Shown here: positions 1 through 6,250 of the stretch, one piece after another
How the letters are laid out: each line of letters starts with the position of its first letter
Numbering within the stretch: position 1 is the stretch's first letter
Source: Flavobacteriaceae bacterium
Lineage (GTDB): Bacteria > Bacteroidota > Bacteroidia > Flavobacteriales > Flavobacteriaceae
Assembly (NCBI GenBank): GCA_030633225.1
Contig: DAOVTF010000100.1
Location: 1-7,120 of the forward strand
Length of the DNA stretch: 7,120 nt
Direction of reading: 5' to 3'
Position numbers and translations under genes: made by a program
The notes under the pieces: generated by a model
Database searches by the model: none
The model's input: the letters and a program-made list of their open reading frames with translations, nothing else
What the model was told of the DNA's origin: nothing

Positions 1-572
1 TCAGCAGCAGTTTGCATCCAGCTTTCTTCAGCATCAATTAATAGCGGAATATTTTTATCGAACGAAGCCTTGGCAACTGCTTCATAACGGGCAACAATTC
101 TACCCCATTCTTCTTGTTCAGATGAAGTTAGTTTCTTCTTTTCTGTTATTTTTTGATATATTTTTATTCTACCAAAACCAGTTGGTTTAAAAACTGAAAA
201 AGGAATAGCATCCTTCTCTTCTACAAAATTGATAATCTTTAATGTCTTTTCTTTGGCATTTTCAAATTGTTCTTCATCTTCTTTTCCTTCTACAGAATAA
301 TCTAAAACTGAATGTACATTTTTGGTATACATTTTGTCAATTGTAGTCATACAATCCTCTTCGGTAACGCCTCCACAAAAGTGATCAAATACAGTTGAAC
401 GAATTAACCCTTCAACTGGTAGGTGCGATTTTAGTGCAAATTTAGTTGCAGCTGTTCCAATTCTAACTAAGGGCTCACTCTTAATCATTCTAAATAAAAA
501 ATAAGCTCTTTCTAGTTGAGAATCTGATTTTAATGCAAAAGCAACTTCGGTATTATTAAATAGGTTTTTCAT
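1..572 (-). CDS. Proline dehydrogenase, stand-alone type (3' end cut by window edge)
   Basis: Flavin enzyme that oxidises L-proline to 1-pyrroline-5-carboxylate, the first step of proline catabolism. Reading leftwards from the ATG at 572-570 gives 190 whole codons without a stop before the window edge, so about half of a usual protein of about 390 residues is present. The N-terminus (MKNLFNNTEVAFALKSD) followed by RAYFLFRMIKSEPLVRIGTA and VEGLIRSTVFDHFCGG (about residues 53-68) is the pattern I recognise from Bacteroidota proline dehydrogenases. LDYSVEG (90-96), FSVFKPTGFG (125-134, with Lys129) and LLIDAEESWMQ (177-187) fit successive strands of the PRODH beta/alpha barrel. There is no PutA-type N-terminal DNA-binding domain, so this is a monofunctional enzyme; the pyrroline-carboxylate dehydrogenase must be encoded elsewhere. 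It is divergent from aroB and preceded by a good Bacteroidota promoter. The family call is from remembered sequence patterns; the flavin-binding C-terminal half cannot be seen. Confidence 0.88.
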   Translation of the reverse strand, partial: MKNLFNNTEVAFALKSDSQLERAYFLFRMIKSEPLVRIGTAATKFALKSHLPVEGLIRSTVFDHFCGGVTEEDCMTTIDKMYTKNVHSVLDYSVEGKEDEEQFENAKEKTLKIINFVEEKDAIPFSVFKPTGFGRIKIYQKITEKKKLTSSEQEEWGRIVARYEAVAKASFDKNIPLLIDAEESWMQTAA

Positions 573-588
573 CGAATTAATTTTTTAT

Positions 589-621
589 CAAAGATAATAA
601 GACTCATTTATTTTATTCAAA
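589..621 (-). promoter_or_regulatory. Bacteroidota-type promoter for the proline dehydrogenase gene
   Basis: On the minus strand the gap before the proline dehydrogenase holds TTTG (621-618), then 21 bases, then TATCTTTG (596-589). This matches the Bacteroidota primary sigma factor pattern of a -33 TTG/TTTG and a -7 TAnnTTTG with roughly 17-23 bases between them. The -7 box ends 16 bases before the ATG, which implies a very short leader. The -33 element lies inside a 12-base perfect palindrome (617-628). The match is direct; promoter activity is inferred. Confidence 0.5.
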
Positions 622-655
622 TATTTGACCGTTATTTGCAAACAAAACCAAATTT

Positions 656-1723
656 ATGGAGTCTATTTTATCAACTAATTATTATGTTCATTTTCAAGAA
701 AATGCTTATACTTCATTTCAGAAATATATAAATGAAAATTTTCATTCAAAACTATTTATTTTAGTTGATAATAATACAAAACATCAATGTTTACCTTATT
801 TTTTGGATAAGGTTAGTAGCACAATTCCATTTGAAATTATTGAGATCCCTTCAGGTGAAAAACATAAAAATATAGATACATGTAATTCTCTATGGAACAC
901 TTTGACTGATATGGGTGCCGATAGAAAAAGTATACTTATCAATTTAGGTGGTGGTGTAATTACCGACATGGGTGGTTTTGTTGCCTCAACATTTAAAAGG
1001 GGAATTAAATTCATAAATATTCCAACTACCCTATTAAGTATGGTCGATGCTTCTGTTGGAGGGAAAACAGGAATTGATCTTGGAGTTTTAAAAAATCAGA
1101 TTGGTCTGTTTAGCAACCCAGAAATGGTTTTAATTGATACAAATTATTTGACTACAGTTTCTGAAAGAGAAATGAAATCTGGTTTAGCCGAAATTATTAA
1201 ATATGGATTCACATTTGATACAAAAATTTGGGACAAAATTAAACCAATGAAATCAATTGATTTCGATTTAATTGGCAAATTGGTTTATCATTCTATTGAA
1301 ATTAAAAACAATGTTGTTCTTAAAGATCCAAAAGAAGAAAATTTAAGAAAAACCTTAAATTTTGGTCATACAATAGGCCATGCCATTGAATCCTATTTTT
1401 TAGAAAATAAAGATAAAAACATCTTAACTCACGGTGAAGCAATTGCTATTGGAATGGTTATCGAATTGTATTATTCTTCACAATTATTTGATTTTCCAAT
1501 GAGGAATACTGAAGAATTAAAAACTTTTGTCCATAACTTTTATGGCAAAGTATTAATGCAAAATTCAGACTTTAGCCCAATAATTGAATTGATGAAATTT
1601 GACAAGAAAAATGTAAATGGAAAAGTAAATTTTGTTCTTCTTAATCAAATGGAAAATTGTAAAATTGACGTTCAAGTTGATAATGATTTAATAATTGAAG
1701 GGTTAAAATATTACTTACAATAA
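656..1723 (+). CDS. aroB: 3-dehydroquinate synthase
   Basis: Converts DAHP to 3-dehydroquinate in the second step of the shikimate pathway, using NAD+ and a divalent metal, in the cytoplasm. The 355 residues are normal length. Visible motifs are IPSGEKHKN (64-72, nucleotide region), NLGGGVITDMGGFVAS (96-111), PTTLLSMVDASVGGKTG (123-139), LAEIIKYG (177-184), NLRKTLNFGHTIGHAIE (229-245) and THGEAIAIGM (258-267). Metal ligands are expected at Glu179, His238 and His259. By spacing against the Aspergillus enzyme, Arg115, Asp131, Lys137, Lys146, Asn147, Lys182, Lys217, Arg231, Asn235 and His242 are also in place, so the enzyme looks active. The stretch after GGKTG reads IDLGVLKNQIG where many bacteria have INHPLGKNMIG; I know this form from Bacteroidota. 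No shikimate genes flank it; the neighbour is a divergent proline dehydrogenase. No consensus promoter is seen upstream; the nearest match is AATATTTG (620-627), one base off the -7 consensus. Confidence 0.96.
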   Translation: MESILSTNYYVHFQENAYTSFQKYINENFHSKLFILVDNNTKHQCLPYFLDKVSSTIPFEIIEIPSGEKHKNIDTCNSLWNTLTDMGADRKSILINLGGGVITDMGGFVASTFKRGIKFINIPTTLLSMVDASVGGKTGIDLGVLKNQIGLFSNPEMVLIDTNYLTTVSEREMKSGLAEIIKYGFTFDTKIWDKIKPMKSIDFDLIGKLVYHSIEIKNNVVLKDPKEENLRKTLNFGHTIGHAIESYFLENKDKNILTHGEAIAIGMVIELYYSSQLFDFPMRNTEELKTFVHNFYGKVLMQNSDFSPIIELMKFDKKNVNGKVNFVLLNQMENCKIDVQVDNDLIIEGLKYYLQ

Positions 1724-1732
1724 TTATTATTA

Positions 1733-3133
1733 TTAAAACCTTGCATTGATCCAATCAGAAATAAGGTTTAATGCTACCGGTGAAAAAGTCTCTTTATTAC
1801 TAGCATATTCATTAAAACTACCGGTTTTTGAAGTTTGAAACAAATGATTTAAATCTTTTAATTCTTCAATTGTAATATCTTTATTGTTTGCTATATTTAA
1901 TCCATTTTCTATACCGCTAAGATTTATTTTTGGTAATACTTGAGAATCTTTTTCACCGTTAATTGCCAAAACCGGACAAGTCACTTTACTCAAATATTCT
2001 TTTGGATCAAATTTTATAAAAGTTAACATCCATGGCGAAGTAATTGTTTTTATTTTCTGTTGAAAAACTTCTTCTGTTAATTGATCTTTTAGCGTTTCAG
2101 AAGAATTATTTTTCATTTCATTAAGTATAGCAATAATTTCATTTTTAGAATTTTCACCTTTATAGTCCAAACAAGCATCATATATTTTTTTGGAGTATTT
2201 TTCATTTAATTGAATACTTTCAGCATCAACACCATTTAACTCAAAAGCTTTTCGTGTTTGTGTCAATAAAATTTCTTTACCTGTAATACCAGGTCCTGCC
2301 AATAAAACAATAAAAGAAATATTTTTATTTCTAGAGGCTACAATTGGAGCAATCAATCCTCCTTCGCTATGACCTATAAGTCCAATTTTATCAATATCAA
2401 CCACATCTTTTCTGGTTTTCAAGTAAGAAACTGCCGCTTCTACATCATCAGCAAAATCATAACTTGTAGCAATACTAAAATCACCTTCGGATTTTGAAAC
2501 TCCCCGATCATCATATCTCAATACTGCCACTCCTTTTTTTGTAAGATGATCTGATAAAATCAAGAAAGGTTTATGACCTAGAATTTCTTCATCTCTATTT
2601 TGAGCTCCAGAACCTGAAATCAAAATCACTACAGGTGGGTTGTTTACTCCTTTTGGAATAGTTAAAGTTCCTGCCAATTTAATATTTCCAGCCTTTGGGT
2701 TTTCAAAAAATACTTCTTCTGATAGATACGGATAAGGTTTTGAAGGCTCTTGGGATTTTACTTTTTGCACATATTTTCCTTTAGTTAATTCTAAAGGAAT
2801 TGGTAAACCTCCCTGTGTAAATACACCCTTAATTAATTTATCTTCATAAGTTCCTTCATAAACCACACCTAAGCTACTCATTTCTATTCTTAAAACATTG
2901 TTTTCAAAAATAGTTTTATCAGTTGGCAAACCCATTGCTCCTTGAGAAGGACTATCCATAGTAGATTTGTAAACATTATTATCTTTTAAAATATTAAATA
3001 CTACCGGAATTTCAACAGATTGCACTTTTAACACTCCATTCCAACTCCCTGTAATATCTTGAGCAGATAGTTTTATAACCATCAAAAAAGCTAAGAAACC
3101 TATTACTATTCTCGATTTATTTAAACCATTCAT
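1733..3133 (-). CDS. Exported EstD-like alpha/beta hydrolase (serine esterase/peptidase family)
   Basis: Predicted secreted serine hydrolase of 466 residues; the substrate is unknown. An N-terminal signal peptide (KSR, then a hydrophobic run, then KLSAQD) suggests cleavage after Ala24 and export to the periplasm. Residues about 25-125 form a beta-rich domain (TGSWNGVL, SPSQGAMG, GVFTQGG) like that preceding the hydrolase domain in EstD-type esterases. The alpha/beta hydrolase domain follows from about 150. ISGSGAQNRD (172-181) is the likely oxyanion region and LRYDDRGVSKSEG lies just after it. GHSEGG carries the nucleophile Ser256, INGEKDSQV the acid Asp396 and LNHLF the His430, so the triad is complete. 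The frame also opens at a TTG at 3142, but the ATG at 3133, three codons in, gives the same signal peptide with a standard start and is chosen here. It lies 18 bases after bshA and is probably cotranscribed with it. It converges on aroB with 9 bases between the stops. Confidence 0.85.
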   Translation of the reverse strand: MNGLNKSRIVIGFLAFLMVIKLSAQDITGSWNGVLKVQSVEIPVVFNILKDNNVYKSTMDSPSQGAMGLPTDKTIFENNVLRIEMSSLGVVYEGTYEDKLIKGVFTQGGLPIPLELTKGKYVQKVKSQEPSKPYPYLSEEVFFENPKAGNIKLAGTLTIPKGVNNPPVVILISGSGAQNRDEEILGHKPFLILSDHLTKKGVAVLRYDDRGVSKSEGDFSIATSYDFADDVEAAVSYLKTRKDVVDIDKIGLIGHSEGGLIAPIVASRNKNISFIVLLAGPGITGKEILLTQTRKAFELNGVDAESIQLNEKYSKKIYDACLDYKGENSKNEIIAILNEMKNNSSETLKDQLTEEVFQQKIKTITSPWMLTFIKFDPKEYLSKVTCPVLAINGEKDSQVLPKINLSGIENGLNIANNKDITIEELKDLNHLFQTSKTGSFNEYASNKETFSPVALNLISDWINARF

Positions 3134-3151
3134 AAAATTCAATTAATAATG

Positions 3152-4276
3152 CTATTTTAATACCAAGTTATATAATCGTTCATATTTGGGTAGAATTTTC
3201 TCAATAGAAAATTCTTGAGCAAATGAATAAGCTTTATCTTTAAATTTGTCCAATCTTTCTTCATTTTCTAAAAGATAAACAGCATTTTTAGCCATATCTT
3301 CAACATCACCAACATTACTTAAAAAACCTGTTTTACCATGTAAATTTACTTCAGGCAAACCACCTGTATTGGTTGAAATTACAGCATTTCTGGCGGCCAT
3401 AGCCTCTAAGGCTGCCAATCCAAAACTTTCTGTTTCTGATGGCAGTAAAAACAAATCACTCAAGCATAAGATCTTTCTTACTTCATCACTTTTACCTAAG
3501 AATAGTATTTTATTTTTAATACCATATTCTTTAGCTAAAGTTTCAGCTTTTTCCCGATCAGGACCATCGCCAACCATCAACAATTTACTAGGAATCTTTT
3601 CTTGAATTTTATGAAAAATTTTAATCACATCTAAAACCCTCTTTACCGGTCTGAAATTACTTACATGAGTTATAATTCTTTCATTATTATTTGCTAAGGT
3701 TTCTCTTAAACAATCTTCGTCTTCCCAATCTTTCTGTTTATCAAAATCAATAAAATTATATATTACTTCAATTCTATTATAAATAGTAAACAAACGCAAA
3801 GTATCGCTTCTTAAGCTTTCTGAAACTGTAGTAACAATATCTGAATTATTGATACTAAATTCTACAGCAGCTTTATAAACTGGGTGACTGCCAACCAAAG
3901 TAATGTCTGTTCCATGTAAAGTTGTTACTATTGGAATTTTTATCCCTTTTTGTTCTAGCATTTGCTTTGCCATATAGGCTGCGTAAGCATGTGGTATTGC
4001 ATAGTGAACATGTAAAATATCTAATTTATATTTTTCTACAACTTCAACTAATTTACTGGATAGTGCAAGTTCATAAGGTTGATACCTAAATAAGGGGTAA
4101 TCTTCAATAAATACCTCATGAAAATGTAAATTAGAGTTTAGAAATTCTAATCGAACCGGTTGATGCGAAGTTATAAAATGTACATTGTGACCATTATGCG
4201 ATAATGCCATACCTAATTCGGTTGCCAAAACACCACTACCTCCATAAGTTGGATAGCAAACAATTCCTATTTTCAT
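3152..4276 (-). CDS. bshA: N-acetyl-alpha-D-glucosaminyl L-malate synthase BshA (bacillithiol synthesis)
   Basis: Family 4 retaining glycosyltransferase that joins GlcNAc from UDP-GlcNAc to L-malate, the first step in making the thiol bacillithiol; cytoplasmic. The 374 residues match the family's length. The opening MKIGIVCYPTYGGSGVLATE, with the GGSG nucleotide-sugar loop (12-15), is diagnostic. Further BshA marks are SHQPVRL (37-43), DILHVHYAIPHA (86-97), TTLHGTDITLVG (118-129) and TTVSESLR (149-156). The C-terminal Rossmann domain shows SNFRPVKR (206-213), VGDGPDREKAE (235-245) and the E-x7-E motif in SETESFGLAALEAMA (Glu283 and Glu291). All expected catalytic features are present. The later enzymes BshB and BshC are not in this window. 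It is preceded by the M19 dipeptidase (71-base gap, no clear promoter) and followed after 18 bases by the exported hydrolase, so it probably sits in a transcript with at least the latter. Stop codon is TAG. Confidence 0.96.
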   Translation of the reverse strand: MKIGIVCYPTYGGSGVLATELGMALSHNGHNVHFITSHQPVRLEFLNSNLHFHEVFIEDYPLFRYQPYELALSSKLVEVVEKYKLDILHVHYAIPHAYAAYMAKQMLEQKGIKIPIVTTLHGTDITLVGSHPVYKAAVEFSINNSDIVTTVSESLRSDTLRLFTIYNRIEVIYNFIDFDKQKDWEDEDCLRETLANNNERIITHVSNFRPVKRVLDVIKIFHKIQEKIPSKLLMVGDGPDREKAETLAKEYGIKNKILFLGKSDEVRKILCLSDLFLLPSETESFGLAALEAMAARNAVISTNTGGLPEVNLHGKTGFLSNVGDVEDMAKNAVYLLENEERLDKFKDKAYSFAQEFSIEKILPKYERLYNLVLK

Positions 4277-4347
4277 TTATTTATTTTTATTGTCATTTAC
4301 TAAAAATATTAAATCAAGAGACGATATAAATCTACTTTCTTAACAAT

Positions 4348-5511
4348 TTAAGGTAAATTATTTAGCAAAAACCTTTTCACATTTCCACCCATTATTTTTT
4401 GAATATCATCTTCTGTAAAATCAAGTTTTAATAGTTCTTCAACAATTAATGGTAATCCTGTAATATCAAATGGAGTTATAACCGATCCGTCAAAATCAGA
4501 TCCTAAAGCCACATAATCAACTCCAACCAAATTAGCTGTATACTTAATAGCTTGAGCTGTTGCGGCAGCGTCTGTTCCACAAACTGCTTGTTCAAACATG
4601 GCAATACTAATTAAACCATCAGAATTTGCTATTGCTTTTATATGTTTATCGGATAGGTTTCTCACATTATCGCAAGTTCCTTTAACCCCAGTATGCGATG
4701 AAACAATTGGCTTATTCGTTATTGAAAAAATATCATCAATTATTTGTGGTGAACTGTGAGCTACATCAATTATCATATTCAATTCAACCATTTTTTTAAT
4801 TACATCTTTACCAAATTTTGTCAATCCTTCACTAGAAACACCATGTGCTGACCCGCCAAGTTTATTGTCAAAAAAATGAGTTGGCCCCATCATTCTAACT
4901 CCATTATCAAACAATACTTTTACGTTATCTAATTTACCATCTAAAGCATGAGCACCTTCCACTCCAAGAAATCCAGCCGTCATATTTTGATCGTCCTTTT
5001 TATCTGAAATATAACATTTTAACTCCTTTGAAGTCGTAATTACTCTAAACTCTCCATTGGATTTTTTCGCAAATTGAAATAAATCTTCACATTGAGAAAT
5101 AGTTCTTTTGGTCAAACTAGAAGTTGGTCTTCCTTGAACAAAGTATAAAGCAGAAATGTTATCCGAACTTCCTGTGTTTTTGTCAAAATTCTGACCTTTA
5201 GGTGATTTAGTAACTATCGTAAAAGCTTGAATATCAACATTTGCTTTTAACATTTTAGGAATATCAACCTGCCCAAAATCATTATCTTTTAGTAAGTCTC
5301 GTTTCCATAATAATGCATCACAGTGCATATCGGCAACAAAATTTATCTTATTATATACATTTTGCGCATTTGTCGAAACAGTATATGGAGCTTTTTCTCT
5401 AATAGTATTATGTTTCTTATCAAAAATTTGAGGTACAAATAATGTAACTAAGTAATAAATGATCAAGAGAATAATAAAACTGTAAAAAAATATTTTTAAT
5501 GCTTTTTTCAT
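4348..5511 (-). CDS. Membrane-anchored M19 (renal dipeptidase family) peptidase
   Basis: Zinc dipeptidase of the amidohydrolase-fold M19 family, which cleaves dipeptides, often with a D or dehydro C-terminal residue. The 387 residues begin with MKKALK and one hydrophobic segment (about 8-30) without an obvious cleavage site, so it is probably an inner-membrane signal anchor with the catalytic domain in the periplasm. The domain begins at NFVADMHCDALLW, giving the HxD metal pair His63 and Asp65. The bridging Glu185 is in GFLGVEGAHALDG. His252 is in IIDVAHSS and His273 in VSSHTGVKG. ALGSDFDG (335-342) holds the catalytic Asp339. The tail IMGGNVKRFL (373-382) is the usual M19 ending. All five metal ligands are present, so activity is expected; the natural dipeptide cannot be deduced. 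It is divergent from the Nudix gene. A weak -7-like TATCTTTA (5541-5534) lies 22 bases before the ATG. bshA follows in the same direction after 71 bases. Confidence 0.93.
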   Translation of the reverse strand: MKKALKIFFYSFIILLIIYYLVTLFVPQIFDKKHNTIREKAPYTVSTNAQNVYNKINFVADMHCDALLWKRDLLKDNDFGQVDIPKMLKANVDIQAFTIVTKSPKGQNFDKNTGSSDNISALYFVQGRPTSSLTKRTISQCEDLFQFAKKSNGEFRVITTSKELKCYISDKKDDQNMTAGFLGVEGAHALDGKLDNVKVLFDNGVRMMGPTHFFDNKLGGSAHGVSSEGLTKFGKDVIKKMVELNMIIDVAHSSPQIIDDIFSITNKPIVSSHTGVKGTCDNVRNLSDKHIKAIANSDGLISIAMFEQAVCGTDAAATAQAIKYTANLVGVDYVALGSDFDGSVITPFDITGLPLIVEELLKLDFTEDDIQKIMGGNVKRFLLNNLP

Positions 5512-5546
5512 TTTAATTAGTTAATAATGAAATTAAAGATAAATCG

Positions 5547-5554
5547 TAAATTTG
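5547..5554 (+). promoter_or_regulatory. Candidate -7 promoter element for the Nudix gene
   Basis: TAAATTTG fits the Bacteroidota -7 consensus TAnnTTTG and ends 24 bases before the Nudix ATG, a normal position. No TTG is found at the expected -33 position, so only half of the promoter pattern is present. In this AT-rich sequence such an octamer can occur by chance; its place in the divergent gap is the main support. Confidence 0.35.
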
Positions 5555-5578
5555 TGTCTTGTAAAAATAAAGTATTAA

Positions 5579-6211
5579 ATGGAATTTGAATCGTTTTTAT
5601 CATTAATTTCAAAGTTAGATCAAGCGGAACTTGGAGGCTTAAATTCTCATTTAAAAATGATTCCTAAAGAAAGAAAGTTGTTTAATCAACAAAATATTGA
5701 TAAAATGCAACCTAAAAAAGCTGCTGTTTTAGCTCTTTTTTATCCAAAAGTTAATAATGAAACTTTTTTTTTATTAATTTTAAGAGCCAATTATAATGGC
5801 ACCCACGCTTCACAAATTGGTTTTCCCGGAGGTAAATTTGAATTATTTGATAAAGACTTAGAATATACTGCACTCCGTGAAACTTATGAAGAAGTTGGTA
5901 TTAATAGTAATGAAGTTCATATTAAAAAACAATTAAGTGACACCTTTATTCCACCAAGTAATTTTATAGTAAGACCTTATTTAGGTGTGTTAATGGAAAC
6001 GCCAAATTTTAATCATAATCATGAAGTAGAAAAAATTATTGAGGTCAAATTATCAGATCTTTTAGAAGAAAAAACACTAACAACAAAAAATCTATCAACA
6101 AGCTATATGAAAAATATTGATGTACCCTGCTTTAAACTAAATAATTATACAGTTTGGGGAGCTACAGCAATGATGTTAAGTGAAATTAAAGACTTACTTA
6201 AATCATTATAA
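5579..6211 (+). CDS. Nudix hydrolase, probable CoA pyrophosphatase (NudL/YeaB-like)
   Basis: Predicted to split coenzyme A or its derivatives into phosphopantetheine and 3',5'-ADP. The 210 residues fit this subfamily. The Nudix box runs from Gly85 to Ile108: G-x5-D-x8-RETYEEVGI, with Arg100, Glu101, Glu104 and Glu105 present. The Asp and the extra residue relative to the MutT-type G-x5-E-x7 pattern are, as I recall, usual for the NudL group. The preceding stretch LLILRANYNGTHASQIGFPGG (65-85) corresponds to the CoA-specific signature LLTxR(S/A)x3Rx3Gx3FPGG, keeping LL, RA and FPGG but with Gly for the second Arg and Ser for the mid Gly. IPPSNFIVRPYLGVL (124-138) and VWGATAMMLSEI (192-203) are further family regions. 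The start is secure: a TAA lies in frame immediately before the ATG. Nine Ts (5764-5772) lie inside the gene, encoding Thr-Phe-Phe-Leu. The acyltransferase follows after 39 bases. The substrate remains inferred. Confidence 0.88.
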   Translation: MEFESFLSLISKLDQAELGGLNSHLKMIPKERKLFNQQNIDKMQPKKAAVLALFYPKVNNETFFLLILRANYNGTHASQIGFPGGKFELFDKDLEYTALRETYEEVGINSNEVHIKKQLSDTFIPPSNFIVRPYLGVLMETPNFNHNHEVEKIIEVKLSDLLEEKTLTTKNLSTSYMKNIDVPCFKLNNYTVWGATAMMLSEIKDLLKSL

Positions 6212-6224
6212 TCAATATATTTTT

Positions 6225-6232
6225 TATGTTTG
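6225..6232 (+). promoter_or_regulatory. Candidate -7 promoter element for the acyltransferase gene
   Basis: TATGTTTG, an exact match to TAnnTTTG, lies in the 39-base gap after the Nudix stop and ends 18 bases before the acyltransferase ATG. This suggests that the acyltransferase can be transcribed separately from the Nudix gene. No -33 TTG is seen at the usual distance, which would fall at the end of the Nudix coding region. Confidence 0.4.
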
Positions 6233-6250
6233 CGGTGCAAATAATCAACA

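Noticed and set aside
796..1014. 72-residue minus-strand open frame inside aroB
   Set aside because: It lies fully antisense within a clearly identified gene, its translation resembles no family, and it has no separate promoter.
3369..3605. 78-residue plus-strand open frame inside bshA
   Set aside because: Antisense shadow of the conserved C-terminal glycosyltransferase domain; low-complexity Ser/Leu-rich translation.
4339..4352. CTTAA-CAAT-TTAAG hairpin at the end of the dipeptidase gene as a terminator
   Set aside because: Five-pair, nearly all A/T stem overlapping the stop codon and with no following U-tract on the minus strand; too weak to call.
5764..5772. Run of nine Ts within the Nudix gene as a phase-variation or frameshift site
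   Set aside because: Phe-Phe-Leu codons in an AT-rich genome produce such runs; the frame is intact and a cytoplasmic housekeeping enzyme is an unlikely phase-variable target.
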